DNA from: Sphingomonas hankookensis
GTDB taxonomy: Bacteria > Pseudomonadota > Alphaproteobacteria > Sphingomonadales > Sphingomonadaceae
Assembly: GCF_028551275.1 (NCBI RefSeq)
Contig: NZ_CP117025.1
Coordinates: 1-64,000, forward strand
DNA: 64,000 bases
Direction: 5' to 3'
This document shows positions 44,825-54,599 of the stretch, in pieces; the stretch's first letter is position 1; each line of letters starts with the position of its first letter. The notes under the pieces are model-generated. The model was not told the origin of the DNA. It searched no databases and saw only the letters and a program-made list of their open reading frames with translations. Both the position numbers and the translations under genes were made by a program.

Positions 44825-45619
44825 TTAGAGCGTGTCGGGGTTCGGCCCCAACCGCCCGTCTTCGCGATCCATCGCGTCCAGCTTCGCCACCTGCTCCGGC
44901 GTCAACCGCACCGCCTGCGCCGCTAAATTCTCCTCGATCCGCGCCCGCGACGATGCCTTCGGGATCACGCCCAGCCCGGCCTGGATATGCCACGCGAGGA
45001 TAACCTGCGCCGGGGTCGCGCCCGCCTCCTGTGCAATCGCGGTGATGGTCGGGTCGGCCAGCAGCGTGCCCTGCCCCAACGGCGACCAGCTTTGCGTGAC
45101 GATGCCCAGCCGTTCGTGCGCGGCTCGCGCGGCGCGTTGCTGGAAGGTCGGATGCAGTTCGATCTGATTGAGCGCGGGTACCACGCCGGTCGCATCGACG
45201 ATCCGGTCGAGATGGTCGGGCGAAAAGTTCGATACGCCGATCGACGCCACGCGTCCCTCTTCTCGCAACCGCACCAGCGCCTTCCACGTGTCGACATAGC
45301 GGTTCTCGGACGGCATCGGCCAGTGGATCAGGAACAGGTCGATCCGCGGCAGCTTCGCGGCGCTCGCGTCGAACGCTTTCAGGGCGTTGTCATAGCCCAT
45401 GGCGTCGCGCCACAATTTGGTGGTGACGAAGACGTCGCTGCTCGCGGTCGCTTCGCCGACGCCGGCTTCGTTGCCGTAGAAGGCGGCGGTGTCGATCAAG
45501 CGATAGCCGGCATCGATCGCTTCACGCGACAGGCGGGAAGAGTCTTCTGCGGGGACCTTGTAGGTGCCGAAGCCGAGCGCGGGGATGGTGCGGCCGTCGT
45601 TGAGGGGGAGGTCGGTCAT
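44825..45619 (-). CDS. Aldo/keto reductase (2,5-diketo-D-gluconate reductase-like)
   Basis: 264 residues with the TIM-barrel AKR signatures. IDTAAFYGNE holds the catalytic Asp and Tyr, TTKLWRD the Lys, and LIHWPMP the His. GVSNFSPDHLDRI and the NADPH-binding end IPKASSRARIEENL are present. It reduces small aldehydes or ketones; the true substrate is unknown. Single gene, flanked by repeats on both sides. Confidence 0.92.
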   Translation of the reverse strand: MTDLPLNDGRTIPALGFGTYKVPAEDSSRLSREAIDAGYRLIDTAAFYGNEAGVGEATASSDVFVTTKLWRDAMGYDNALKAFDASAAKLPRIDLFLIHWPMPSENRYVDTWKALVRLREEGRVASIGVSNFSPDHLDRIVDATGVVPALNQIELHPTFQQRAARAAHERLGIVTQSWSPLGQGTLLADPTITAIAQEAGATPAQVILAWHIQAGLGVIPKASSRARIEENLAAQAVRLTPEQVAKLDAMDREDGRLGPNPDTL

Positions 45620-45981
45620 GGGGTGTCCGTGCAGTTGGGGCGTTCGGCTGCCAAAGGATGAAGGCGCGATACGTTCCCCTTTCCGTTCGTGCTGAGTAGG
45701 GGCTGAGCGAAGTCGAAGACCCGTATCGAAGCACTTGTCGCTCTCCTTCGATACGCCGCTTCGACAAGCTCAGCGGCTACTCAGGACGAATGGATGGACT
45801 TGGGGTAGAGGCGTTTCACTCCGCCCCCCGCCCCACCCCGGTTCGGTTCGAGCAGCTTCGAGCGAAGTCGAGAACCGTAGTCGAGAACGCCCCGCTTGAG
45901 GCAACGCCTTCTCGACTACGGTTCTCGACAGGCTCGAACCTGCGCTCGAAGCAAACGGAAGGGAGAAGGGGATGCCCCGAA
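45620..45981. repeat. Gap containing two long palindromes, no gene seen
   Basis: Palindrome 1 (45684-45790) has CGTTCGTGCTGAGTAG arms matching 40839-40954. Palindrome 2 (45846-45952) has GTTCGAGCAGCTTCGAGCG arms matching 42112-42219. The two families, found singly elsewhere, stand side by side here. No open frame looks coding. Confidence 0.78.
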
Positions 45982-48345
45982 TTACCCCGTCGGCCGCCCG
46001 TCCGGGTCCATCAGTACCTCGCGCCGGCCGACATGGTCCGGCCGCGAGACCAGCCCTTCCTTCTCCATCCGCTCGATCAGCCGCGCCGCCGAGTTGTACC
46101 CGACGCGCAGCTGGCGCTGGAGCCAGCTGGTTGACGCCTTCTGGCTCTCCGCCACCAGCTGACATGCCTGGCGGAAGGTCTGTTCCTCCGGCGAATCGTC
46201 GCCGGTCGGCGCACCGTTGAGGCTGAAGCCGGCATCGCCCTCCGGCTCGTTGACCACTGCGTCGATATAATCGGGCGCGCCCTGCGAGCGCCAGAAGTCG
46301 GACACCGCCTGCACCTCGTCATCGCTGACGAACGGCCCGTGGACGCGGGCCAGCGCCTTGCCGCCCGGCATGTAGAGCATGTCGCCCCGGCCCAGCAGCT
46401 GTTCGGCGCCCTGTTCGCCCAGGATGGTGCGCGAATCGATCTTGGAAGTGACGTGGAAGCTGATGCGCGTCGGCAAATTGGCCTTGATGACGCCGGTGAT
46501 GACGTCGACCGAGGGCCGCTGCGTCGCCATGATCAGGTGGATGCCCGCCGCGCGTGCCTTTTGTGCCAGGCGCTGGATCAGGAACTCGACTTCCTTGCCC
46601 GCGGTCATCATCAGGTCGGCCAACTCGTCGACGATCACCACGATCTGCGGCAGCGGCGTCAGGTCGAGCGTCTCTTCCTCATAGATCGGCGTGCCGGTGT
46701 CGGCGTCATAGCCGGTCTGCACCTTCCGGCCGAGCTTCTGCCCCTTGGCCAGCGAGGCGCGGACCTTGTCGTTGAAGCTGGCGAGGCTGCGGACGTTGAT
46801 CGACGCCATCATGCGATAGCGGTCCTCCATCTGCTCGACCGCCCATTTCAGCGCGCGGACCGCCTTGGGCGGGTCGGTGACGACATCGGCGAGGAGGTGC
46901 GGGATGCCGCGATACATGCTGAGTTCCAGCATCTTCGGGTCGATCATGATCATGCGGCACTGGTCCGGGGTCAGCCGGTAGAGCAGCGACAGGATCATGC
47001 AGTTCAGCCCGACCGACTTGCCCGATCCCGTAGTACCGGCGACCAGCAGATGCGGCATGGGGGCCAAATCGGCGACGACCGGATCGCCGGCGATATTCTT
47101 GCCCAGCACGATGGGGAGCTGCGCATTCTGGTCGGCGAACGCCTGGCTGGCGATCAGTTCGCGCAACGACACCATTTCGCGCCGCTGGTTGGGCAGTTCG
47201 ATGCCGATCACCGTGCGGCCGGGAATCGTCGCGACGCGGGCGGAGATCGCCGACATGTTGCGCGCGATATCGTCGGCCAGCTGGATCACGCGGCTGGCGC
47301 GGATGCCCGGTTCCGGCTCCAGTTCGTACATGGTGACGACCGGGCCGGGCGCGACCTTCACCACCTGCCCCTTCACGTTGAAGTCGTCGAGCACGCTTTC
47401 GAGCAGGCGCGAATTGCGCTCCAGCGCCGCCTTGTCGATCGCGGGGCCGGTCGATTCGGGCGGGGGGGCGAGCAGATCGATCGACGGCAGCGCGAAATTG
47501 TCGCGGCCCTCGCTGCTGGCGGGCTTCGGCGCGCTGGCGAGTGCGGGCGAGGCCGCACGCTCGGCGATGACCGGCGGGGCGCGGTCGTCTGCCTGTGCGA
47601 CGCGGCGCGGCTGCGGCCGGGCGGGAACGTCGTCGTCCTCCTCGTCATCGGCGAGCAGCGGCGCGCGGGGCGCCGGGTCGAACGGTAGGTCGTCGTCCTC
47701 GACCAGCACGTCGCCCTCGTCCGCGCCGACGCGGGCGCGGCGTTCGAACTTCGGCATGCGGAAGGTGCCGTCGGGAATGTCGATCGTCAGCCCCTTGGCC
47801 CAGCGCCACACGCCGAACAGCCCGGTGGCCAGCGCCACGACGCGGATCGTCCACAGCTCCGCCACCGGCACGCCGATCAGGTGGATCAGGCCCTGCACCG
47901 CCTGCGCGATGCTCCATCCGATCACCCCGCCATAGCCGGCGGGCAGCGACAGGATCGCCTCGCCCGACACGAACGCCAGCATGGTGCCCATGGCGAGCAC
48001 GCCGATCAGGCAGTCGCGCACCATGCGCGGCCATGGTCCCACCGGCACATCGCGCCACAGCCGGACGCTGACGATCAGCCCCAGCGGCAGCAGCATCGCT
48101 ACGGCCACACCGAACAGGGTGAGCAGCAGGTCGGCCAGCATCGCGCCGCCCGACCCCAGCTTGTTCGCGACCGGCCCGCCCGCCGCCGTGCTGAACGAGG
48201 GGTCGGCCGGCGAATAGCTGGCAAGCGCGACGGCGATCACGATCATGGCGACGAACAGCAACGTCGCGCCGATCATCGCCCCGCTGCGCTTCGCACCCGC
48301 CTTCATCGCGTCGCGCCACAACATCGGCTGCGCGTTGGTCGCCAT
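45982..48345 (-). CDS. ftsK: DNA translocase FtsK
   Basis: 787 residues. Four N-terminal membrane helices (IGATLLFVAMIVIAVALASY, MLADLLLTLFGVAVAMLLPL and two more) lead to an acidic, proline-rich linker. The FtsK motor domain has Walker A GTTGSGKSVGLN (near residue 440) and Walker B IVVIVDELADLMM. A C-terminal winged gamma domain (WLQRQLRVGYNSAARLIERM) reads KOPS-type sequences. It pumps chromosome dimers at the septum. ATG 48345 has GGGTGGA 4 bp upstream; GTG 48354 is an alternative. Shorter linker than E. coli FtsK, as in most alphaproteobacteria. Confidence 0.96.
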   Translation of the reverse strand: MATNAQPMLWRDAMKAGAKRSGAMIGATLLFVAMIVIAVALASYSPADPSFSTAAGGPVANKLGSGGAMLADLLLTLFGVAVAMLLPLGLIVSVRLWRDVPVGPWPRMVRDCLIGVLAMGTMLAFVSGEAILSLPAGYGGVIGWSIAQAVQGLIHLIGVPVAELWTIRVVALATGLFGVWRWAKGLTIDIPDGTFRMPKFERRARVGADEGDVLVEDDDLPFDPAPRAPLLADDEEDDDVPARPQPRRVAQADDRAPPVIAERAASPALASAPKPASSEGRDNFALPSIDLLAPPPESTGPAIDKAALERNSRLLESVLDDFNVKGQVVKVAPGPVVTMYELEPEPGIRASRVIQLADDIARNMSAISARVATIPGRTVIGIELPNQRREMVSLRELIASQAFADQNAQLPIVLGKNIAGDPVVADLAPMPHLLVAGTTGSGKSVGLNCMILSLLYRLTPDQCRMIMIDPKMLELSMYRGIPHLLADVVTDPPKAVRALKWAVEQMEDRYRMMASINVRSLASFNDKVRASLAKGQKLGRKVQTGYDADTGTPIYEEETLDLTPLPQIVVIVDELADLMMTAGKEVEFLIQRLAQKARAAGIHLIMATQRPSVDVITGVIKANLPTRISFHVTSKIDSRTILGEQGAEQLLGRGDMLYMPGGKALARVHGPFVSDDEVQAVSDFWRSQGAPDYIDAVVNEPEGDAGFSLNGAPTGDDSPEEQTFRQACQLVAESQKASTSWLQRQLRVGYNSAARLIERMEKEGLVSRPDHVGRREVLMDPDGRPTG

Positions 48346-48477
48346 TCGTTCCACCCTTGTTCGATACTGCCCCGATGTGCGCCGCGCGGGGCCACGCCGT
48401 CAAGGCGGCGTTGCGGTGCGCCGCGCCAGACCCTAAGTCCACTCGGACGAAACGACTTTACGGATGGGACGGGTTTC

Positions 48478-49695
48478 ATGGCACAGGCGGACGTCATCAT
48501 CCTGGGCGGCGGGCTGGTCGGCAGCACGCTGGGCGTGGCGCTGGGCGTCCACGGGCTGACCTCGATCATCCTCGATCCGGCCGATCCGGCGGTGACGCTG
48601 GCGCCGGGCTTCGACGGGCGTGCCTCCGCCATCGCCAGCGCGACGCACCGCATGTTCGAAGCGATCGGCATCGCGCCGGGGCTGGGCGACGAAGGCTGCC
48701 CGATCGCGGCGATTCGCGCGACCGACGGGCTGGCACCGGGCAAGCTCGATTTCATCCCCGACGCCGCCGACGATCCGGTCGGCGTGATGTACGAAAACAA
48801 GCGGTTGCGGCAGGCGATCTACGACGCCGCCGTCGCGTCGCCCCATGTCGACCTGCGGTACAAGGATCGCGCGATCGACGTCCGACGCGAAGCGCATGGC
48901 GTGACGGTGACGACCGCCGGCGGCGATACGCTCACCGCGCCGCTGCTGATCGCCGCCGAAGGCCGCAATTCGCCGACGCGCGAGGCGGCGGGCATCCGCG
49001 TCGCGCGCTGGAGCTACGACCATGCCGCGATCATCACGACGCTGGGTCACGAAGTGCCGCACGAGAATATCGCGTACGAGATCTTCTACCCCGCCGGCCC
49101 GTTCGCGATCCTGCCGCTGAAGGATGATGCGCACGGCCATCGCTCGGCGATCGTGTGGACGGTCGATGCGAAGGATCGGCCGGCAATGCTGAAGCTGTCC
49201 GACCGCGCCTTCCTTGCCGAAGCATCGAAGAAGATGGGCGGGTTCCTGGGCCAGCTGTCGAACCTGTCGGCACGGTCGAGCTATCCCCTGGGCTTCCACC
49301 ATGCCGCCAGGATCACCGCCGACCGGCTGGTGCTGGTCGGTGACGCCGCGCATGGCATCCATCCGATTGCCGGACAGGGGCTGAACCTCGGCCTGCGCGA
49401 CGTGGCGGCGCTGACCGAGGTGCTGGTCGAGGGCAAGCGCACCGGGCTGGACCTCGGCGATCCCTATCTGCTGGAGCGCTACCAACGGTGGCGCGGGCTG
49501 GACACCTTCGCGGTGGCGCTGGCGACCGACGGGCTGACCCGCCTGTTCGGCATTCCCGGCAAGACGGCGAGTGCGGTGCGGCGCTTCGGCCTGTCGGCGG
49601 TCGATTCGATCCCGCCGCTGAAAGCCGCGTTCATGGCCGAAGCGCGCGGCGAGACGGGCAAGCTGCCCAAGCTGTTGCAGGGCATCCCCGCGTGA
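48478..49695 (+). CDS. UbiH/UbiF/COQ6-family ubiquinone biosynthesis hydroxylase
   Basis: 405-residue FAD-dependent monooxygenase. The dinucleotide-binding motif is VIILGGGLVGSTLG, then FDGRASAIA and the family signature LVLVGDAAHGIHPIAGQGLN. It adds a ring hydroxyl in ubiquinone synthesis; which position cannot be read from sequence. The stop overlaps the GTG start of the next gene (GTGA). Divergent from ftsK. Confidence 0.92.
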   Translation: MAQADVIILGGGLVGSTLGVALGVHGLTSIILDPADPAVTLAPGFDGRASAIASATHRMFEAIGIAPGLGDEGCPIAAIRATDGLAPGKLDFIPDAADDPVGVMYENKRLRQAIYDAAVASPHVDLRYKDRAIDVRREAHGVTVTTAGGDTLTAPLLIAAEGRNSPTREAAGIRVARWSYDHAAIITTLGHEVPHENIAYEIFYPAGPFAILPLKDDAHGHRSAIVWTVDAKDRPAMLKLSDRAFLAEASKKMGGFLGQLSNLSARSSYPLGFHHAARITADRLVLVGDAAHGIHPIAGQGLNLGLRDVAALTEVLVEGKRTGLDLGDPYLLERYQRWRGLDTFAVALATDGLTRLFGIPGKTASAVRRFGLSAVDSIPPLKAAFMAEARGETGKLPKLLQGIPA

Positions 49696-50195
49696 CCCTG
49701 TCCGCCGTCCAGCGCGGGGTCGCGCGCGGGATGGCGGGTGCAGCGGGGGTCGGCATCGTCGCGCTGCTGGCGGCGTTCCGGTTCGATCCGGGCCATGTCC
49801 TGGCGGACCGCTTGCGAATATTGGCGGTCACCCTCGCCGTTGTCGGACTGTGGAGTGTCGCGGCGATCGGCAACGTCGCGCGCATCCGGTTCCTTTCAAC
49901 CCTGTCGATAGACGGCGGCGATGCCGATCCCGCGGTGGCCCATGGTCGCGCCATCGCGCAGAACACGCTGGAACAGTCGGTGTTGGCGGCGATCGCCTAT
50001 GCCGCATTGACGCTCGCCACCGATCGGTCGGCCGTGCCGATCGCGGTGCTGGCCTTGTGCTTTTCGGTCGGGCGCGCAGGCTTCTGGGCCGGGTATCGTA
50101 GGGGAGCCGCCGCCCGCGCCTTCGGCTTCGCGTTGACCTTCTACCCGACCGTGCTGGCGCTGCTCGCCGCGCTGGTCCTCGCGATCCGGGGGTAG
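49692..50195 (+). CDS. MAPEG-family membrane protein
   Basis: 167 residues with four helices. The MAPEG-like pattern includes NTLEQSVLAAIAYAALTLA, FSVGRAGFWAGYRRGAAARA and the hydrophobic tail FYPTVLALLAALVLAIR. Eukaryotic members conjugate glutathione to eicosanoids; bacterial roles are unclear. GTG 49692 overlaps the preceding stop, so it is translationally coupled to the hydroxylase gene. Confidence 0.82.
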   Translation: MTLSAVQRGVARGMAGAAGVGIVALLAAFRFDPGHVLADRLRILAVTLAVVGLWSVAAIGNVARIRFLSTLSIDGGDADPAVAHGRAIAQNTLEQSVLAAIAYAALTLATDRSAVPIAVLALCFSVGRAGFWAGYRRGAAARAFGFALTFYPTVLALLAALVLAIRG

Positions 50196-50205
50196 CGGTC
50201 CCCCG

Positions 50206-50673
50206 CTACCATGCACCGCTGCCGGTCGCACCGTCCCGAAACTCCCCAATCCGCCGCCGCGTCGCCGGCGTCGTGCTTTCGGGCAGCGCGTCGAGCGCGA
50301 ACCACCCGACTTCGGCGACTTCCAGCGCATCCGCGCCGTGCAGCGCGTCGCTCCCCGCCCGCGCGACATAGACGACGACATGATCGTCCTTGCCCTCACG
50401 CCGGTTGTGATAGACGCCCAGCACCCGCTCGACCGTCGCACCGGTGACCGCCACCTCCTCCGCCAGTTCGCGGTGCAGCGCTTGGGTGACGCCCTCCCCC
50501 TTCTTCACGCCGCCGCCGGGCAGATACCAGCCGTCGATATAAGTATGCCGCACCAGTGCGACCCGGGCACCGGCGGGATCGAGCAGCACCGCACGCACCC
50601 CGATCGTCCGGGGCCGGGTGACTCGCCAGACGATCCGCGCCGCGCGCCCCAGCAAGCGATGCAGCAGCGCCAT
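50206..50673 (-). CDS. NUDIX hydrolase
   Basis: 155 residues with a complete Nudix box (GGVKKGEGVTQALHRELAEE, then VAVTGA). It hydrolyses a nucleoside-diphosphate-linked compound; the substrate is unknown. A hydrophobic/basic N-terminus (MALLHRLLGRAARIVWRV) may contact membrane. It precedes no close neighbour on its strand except the gene at 50683, whose stop is 10 bp upstream, so the cluster 52791-50206 reads as one operon. Confidence 0.92.
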   Translation of the reverse strand: MALLHRLLGRAARIVWRVTRPRTIGVRAVLLDPAGARVALVRHTYIDGWYLPGGGVKKGEGVTQALHRELAEEVAVTGATVERVLGVYHNRREGKDDHVVVYVARAGSDALHGADALEVAEVGWFALDALPESTTPATRRRIGEFRDGATGSGAW

Positions 50674-50682
50674 GCCCTGCCC

Positions 50683-51090
50683 TCAAGCCGACCCGTCGCG
50701 GGTCGCCTCGGCCGTCTCCTCCACCGCCACCGGCTCGGTCGCGGGGCGGATCATCAGGAAGCTGCCCGACCAGACGCCGGGTATGTCCCACCGCCCGCTG
50801 ATCTCGCAGCCATCGTCGCTCAGCACGCCGGCATAGACGACCATGTCGCCATAGCCCTCCGTCCCGCGATCGTCGTAGAATTTGCTAAAGCGCACGCTGG
50901 CCCCGTCGCGGTGCCCGTCGATCGCCGCAGCGATCAGCGCGCCGGGGGGCACCGAATGCAGGTCGGGTTCATGGATCGTGCCGACGATCGACCCGCCCAG
51001 ATCGGCGATATCGGCCTCGAACGCCGTCGGCGGGTTGGTGTGCGGATAGTTGAAGATACCGCTCCACTTGCCCGTCAGGTCGCGGCTCAC
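50683..51090 (-). CDS. Conserved hypothetical protein
   Basis: 135 residues, soluble. A beta-rich N-terminus ([15 protein letters not shown]) with internal [20 protein letters not shown] looks like a lipocalin/calycin-type small barrel, where WSGxF and GRW motifs recur. This is a pattern guess. Overlaps trm112-like gene by 4 bp in the operon YbbN-LON-Trm112-this gene-NUDIX. Confidence 0.7.
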   Translation of the reverse strand: MSRDLTGKWSGIFNYPHTNPPTAFEADIADLGGSIVGTIHEPDLHSVPPGALIAAAIDGHRDGASVRFSKFYDDRGTEGYGDMVVYAGVLSDDGCEISGRWDIPGVWSGSFLMIRPATEPVAVEETAEATRDGSA

Positions 51091-51272
51091 AGCGGCCGTG
51101 CCGCTTCGACCAGCAGCACCGGCACGCCGTCGCGAATCGGAAAGGCGAGGCCGGCGGCATCGGAGACCAGTTCGCCCGCCTGCGCATCATGCGTCAGCGG
51201 CGTGCGCGTCACCGGACAGACCAGGATCGACAACAGCCACGGGTCGATCGCCTTTTCCTGCGTTTGCGTCAT
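51087..51272 (-). CDS. Trm112-family protein
   Basis: 61 residues. Typical segments are [18 protein letters not shown] and [15 protein letters not shown]. Bacterial Trm112-like proteins are short, partly zinc-ribbon-like and associate with methyltransferases; here only one of the paired Cys remains (LVCPVT), so zinc binding is doubtful. Overlaps its neighbours by 4 bp each. Confidence 0.9.
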   Translation of the reverse strand: MTQTQEKAIDPWLLSILVCPVTRTPLTHDAQAGELVSDAAGLAFPIRDGVPVLLVEAARPL

Positions 51273-51886
51273 TGCAGCGTCGCCTCTTCGTCATCGCCAT
51301 GCCGACCGAAGAATTGCATGAGTTGCACGATCAGTTCCGCCCGCGCCGACAGTTCGTCGACTTCGAGCAACGCCTGTTTCGCCGCCACGTCGAACGGTGC
51401 GATCTGCGCGATGCCGTTGACCAGGCTTTCGTCGTCCAGCCGCCCGACCGATTCCCAGTCGACCGCATAGCCCAGCCGGTCGGCGAAGCGCCGCGATTCG
51501 ATTTCCAGCGACGCACGCTCGGCCAGCCCCAGCGTGGTATCGCCGATCACCGGCAGCACCTCCGCCTCCACCTGTCGAAACGCGGTGGTCACGTCGAGTT
51601 CGCGCACCACGCGGAAACGCGACAGCCCGCGCAGCACGATGTCGTAACGGCCATCGGCATGCGCCTCGACATCGACGATCTGCCCGATGCAGCCGATATC
51701 GAACAGCGGCGGCCTGTCCGTGTCGCCGCCGACCGGGCGCGGCTGGATCATGCCGATGCGCCGGTCGCGCGCCAGCGCGTCCGACACCATTGCCCGGTAG
51801 CGCGGCTCGAAGATGTGCAGCGGCAAATGCATGTTCGGAAACAGCAGCGCCCCCGCCAGCGGGAAGACGGAGACGCGGCCGCTCAT
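51269..51886 (-). CDS. LON substrate-binding-domain protein
   Basis: 205 residues comprising only the Lon N-terminal (LAN) domain: [47 protein letters not shown] and RFRVVREL. No ATPase or protease domain. Such proteins are common in proteobacteria and of unknown role. ATG 51886 overlaps the YbbN-like gene. Confidence 0.93.
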   Translation of the reverse strand: MSGRVSVFPLAGALLFPNMHLPLHIFEPRYRAMVSDALARDRRIGMIQPRPVGGDTDRPPLFDIGCIGQIVDVEAHADGRYDIVLRGLSRFRVVRELDVTTAFRQVEAEVLPVIGDTTLGLAERASLEIESRRFADRLGYAVDWESVGRLDDESLVNGIAQIAPFDVAAKQALLEVDELSARAELIVQLMQFFGRHGDDEEATLQ

Positions 51887-52791
51887 CCGAACAGGATCGC
51901 CGAGAGCTTGCGCCGCTGCTGCGACACCCACGGGTCCTCCAGCCCGACCGCCTCGAACAGCTTGAGCAGCTGCTGCCGCGCGGCATCGTCGTTCCACGCC
52001 CGGTCGGCGGCGACGATCTTCAGCAGCGATTCGGCGGCACCGTTGCGGTCGCCCGCCGCCATCTGCCCGCCGGCCAGCCGGAAGCGCGCATCGTGATCGT
52101 CCGGGTTCGCCTCCACCTCGGCCTTCAGCGCGGCGAGATCGTCGACCGGCTGCGCATCGCGGGCGAGCGCCAGCGCGGCGCGGACCTGTTCGATGCCCGG
52201 CTGCTTCGCGGCATCGTCGGACAGCGCGTCCAGCGCCGCCTGCGCCGCGTCATGCTCGCCCAGCGCCATCAGCGCCCGGACCCGGCCAGCGGCGACGGCG
52301 GCGTTCTCCGGCACCATTTCGGCAATCTGGTCGAAGATCGACAGCGCGCGCGCCCCGTCGCCCTCGCCCAGCGCCGCATCGCCCATCGCGATCAGCGGTT
52401 CGATATCCGGCCCGGCCGCTGCACCCGGCTGCACCGGCAGCTGGCGCAGCAGCTGGTCGAGCATCTGCTTGAGCTGGCTTTCGGTGCGGGCAGAGGTCAG
52501 GTCGGCGACCAGCTGCCCCTGGAACATCGCATAGACGGTCGGGATCGACCGGATCTGGAATTGCGAGGCGATGAACTGATTCTTGTCGGTGTCGATCTTG
52601 GCCAGCACCACGCCCTTGTCGGCATAGGCCTCCGCCACCTTTTCGAGGATCGGGGTCAGCGCCTTGCACGGCCCGCACCATTCCGCCCAGAAATCGATGA
52701 TGACGAGGCTGGTCATCGATGGTTCGACGACGTCGCGGCGGAACGCTTCCACGGCATCCTTTTCCGGGGCGGTCAGTCCTAGCGTGGCCAA
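51883..52791 (-). CDS. Thioredoxin-like co-chaperone with TPR tail (YbbN/CnoX type)
   Basis: 302 residues. The N-terminal thioredoxin fold has the intact active site FWAEWCGPCKAL, unlike E. coli YbbN/CnoX, which lacks the full CxxC. The C-terminal helices repeat as TPR-like units (DGARALSIFDQIAEMVPENA, NPDDHDARFRLAGGQMAAGD). It likely protects clients from oxidation and hands them to chaperones. First gene of the operon running to NUDIX. Confidence 0.93.
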   Translation of the reverse strand: MATLGLTAPEKDAVEAFRRDVVEPSMTSLVIIDFWAEWCGPCKALTPILEKVAEAYADKGVVLAKIDTDKNQFIASQFQIRSIPTVYAMFQGQLVADLTSARTESQLKQMLDQLLRQLPVQPGAAAGPDIEPLIAMGDAALGEGDGARALSIFDQIAEMVPENAAVAAGRVRALMALGEHDAAQAALDALSDDAAKQPGIEQVRAALALARDAQPVDDLAALKAEVEANPDDHDARFRLAGGQMAAGDRNGAAESLLKIVAADRAWNDDAARQQLLKLFEAVGLEDPWVSQQRRKLSAILFG

Positions 52792-52937
52792 GCGTCGATT
52801 CCTTATCCTGTGACAGCCGCCCCTATGTGGGCATCACAGGCAAAACAGAAAAGAGTTCATTTAGGGGTTGCGCGACCCGAAACCCCCGTCTAATAGCCCG
52901 CCTCACCCCAGCCGGTCCGCCGGTTCGGAACGCCAGA

Positions 52938-53012
52938 GCGGGCGTAGCTCAGGGGTAGAGCACAACCTTGCCAAGGTTGGGGTCGAGGGTTCGAATCCCT
53001 TCGCCCGCTCCA
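52938..53012 (+). tRNA. tRNA-Gly (GCC anticodon)
   Basis: 75 nt with encoded CCA. The acceptor GCGGGCG/CGCCCGC is perfect. The D arm is AGCTCAGGGGTAGAGC, the anticodon stem CAACC/GGTTG with loop TTGCCAA (anticodon GCC), and the T arm GGTTCGAATCC. The last 17 nt are the outer end of a 161-bp inverted repeat whose other copy lies past the integrase gene. The tRNA gene is intact. Confidence 0.97.
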
Positions 53013-53156
53013 GCGACTTCCAACTCATTGGAAGTCCTCGCAAAACCGTCGAAGCGACGGTCCAGCACCAAGATCGTCTCCACCGACAGTCTACACAATG
53101 ATGCCGCTTGTGGTGCTCCAAACCCTCGTAAATGCTTGGGAAATCGTCGTCAGGTC
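52996..53156. repeat. Left arm of a 161-bp perfect inverted repeat around the integrase gene
   Basis: Every base matches the complement of 54593-54753. The arm starts with the last 17 nt of tRNA-Gly (TCCCTTCGCCCGCTCCA), then has two small palindromes (ACTTCCAACTCATTGGAAGT and ACCGTCGAAGCGACGGT) suited to be recombinase sites. It ends 20 bp inside the integrase frame. Confidence 0.95.
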
Positions 53157-54599
53157 GTCTACACAAGGCGTCTCCACAATCGACCGATTGGGCTCTGCTC
53201 GAAGCGCGGCATCTTCCATTACCGACGACGGGTGCCGACCGATCTTCTGACGGTCTGGAAAGGCGGCGAGGTGTGGCGTTCGCTCGACACCGACAGCTAT
53301 GCGATGGCGCTTCGGCGCATCCATAGGATCGCGGCAGATGTGGAGAGCGAGTTCGAGAGGACGCGGGCCTCGATCGGCAGGCTGACCGATCCGGCCTTAA
53401 TCGTCACCACGCTGGATGACCCGCCTATTTCGTTGCCGTGGGCTCCGGCTGCTCCGCAGCCGCCAGCGCCGCCCACGCCGTCGAACAGGCGCACGATTGG
53501 CGATGTCTACGATCGCTTCATCGCCGACCCGAAGCACCAGTGGAGCAAACGGACCCAGATCGCCCACGCGACGACCCGAAAATGGGTGGTCGAGGTGTTC
53601 GGTGAGCAAACTGCGCTCACCGATATCACGCGCGAGGGATGCCGCGACTTTGTGGCGCTGCTCCGCGAGATGCCGAAAAGCGCGCATCAACGCTTCCCGG
53701 ACATGACGATCAAGGAGGTGGTCGCTGCCGCCAAGGCGAGGGGTGAGACCCGCCTCATCAGCACCGCGAACCTCAACGCCTACGTCAATCGGTTCGGCGG
53801 GGTCATGAACTGGGCGATCAACGAGGGATATCTCGACCGCAATCCGCTCAAGGGGCTCAAGCTCCCGGACCCCGTGAAGAAGCGCGATAAGCGCAACCCG
53901 TTCTCACCCGAGCAGCTTCGCCGCATTTTCGATGCGCCGATCTACACAGGGTGTCGCGATGACGCGAATGGCTACGCGATCCCCGGCGATCAGCGACCGC
54001 GCCGCGCTCGCTTCTGGGTGCCGTTGATCGCACTGTTCAGCGGCCTTCGGCTAAACGAGATATGCCAGCTTGAGGTATCCGATGTTCGAGAGATAGACGG
54101 GATTGCCTGCTTCAACGTGACCTCGGGCGTCAGTCTCACCGGGGACGAGAAGCGGGTGAAGACGAACGCGAGCGAACGAGTCGTGCCCGTCCACGATGAA
54201 CTGATCCGCTGCGGCTTTCTGGCGTTCGCGGCCTCTCAACGCCTGTGTGGCGAGACCAACCTGTTCCCCGAACTTCCGTTCGGCCACCTTGGCTACCGAT
54301 CCACAGCGATATCGAGGTGGTTCAGCCGTTTTCTCGAAAACGCTGGTGCGGCTGCGCCGCTGACGTGCTTCCACTCGTTCCGCCACAACTTCCGGGACGG
54401 GCTACGCGAGGCGAAAATCGATCGCGATCTCGCGCTCTTGCTCGGAGGCTGGACGACCGATGGCAAGGGCACCGCAGTGGCTGATAACTACGGGAGCGGA
54501 TATCAACCGCGAGCACTCGCCGAGGCACTAAATGCCGTTCGGTTCCCGGCGCTCAACCTCGATCACCTTGCGGTGCTCGGGCCGCGCCGTGAGACCTGA
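53136..54599 (+). CDS. Tyrosine recombinase/integrase of the tRNA-Gly island
   Basis: About 487 residues. An N-terminal DUF6538-like segment (FHYRRRVPTDLLTVW) leads to the core-binding domain and the catalytic domain with all key residues: Arg in FSGLRLNEICQLE, HxxR in FHSFRHNFRD and Tyr in VADNYGSGY. The family is the phage-type integrase common in proteobacterial islands. The start is unclear: TTG 53136 is the best in-frame option, and the frame stays open upstream through the tRNA gene with no ATG. The stop (54597-54599) lies within the right arm of the inverted repeat, so the whole gene is bracketed. Confidence 0.88.
   Translation: MGNRRQVVYTRRLHNRPIGLCSKRGIFHYRRRVPTDLLTVWKGGEVWRSLDTDSYAMALRRIHRIAADVESEFERTRASIGRLTDPALIVTTLDDPPISLPWAPAAPQPPAPPTPSNRRTIGDVYDRFIADPKHQWSKRTQIAHATTRKWVVEVFGEQTALTDITREGCRDFVALLREMPKSAHQRFPDMTIKEVVAAAKARGETRLISTANLNAYVNRFGGVMNWAINEGYLDRNPLKGLKLPDPVKKRDKRNPFSPEQLRRIFDAPIYTGCRDDANGYAIPGDQRPRRARFWVPLIALFSGLRLNEICQLEVSDVREIDGIACFNVTSGVSLTGDEKRVKTNASERVVPVHDELIRCGFLAFAASQRLCGETNLFPELPFGHLGYRSTAISRWFSRFLENAGAAAPLTCFHSFRHNFRDGLREAKIDRDLALLLGGWTTDGKGTAVADNYGSGYQPRALAEALNAVRFPALNLDHLAVLGPRRET

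Noticed and set aside
53010..53156. CRISPR-like or multi-copy repeat after tRNA-Gly
   Set aside because: Only two copies exist, in inverted orientation and 161 bp long; there are no spacers and no cas genes.
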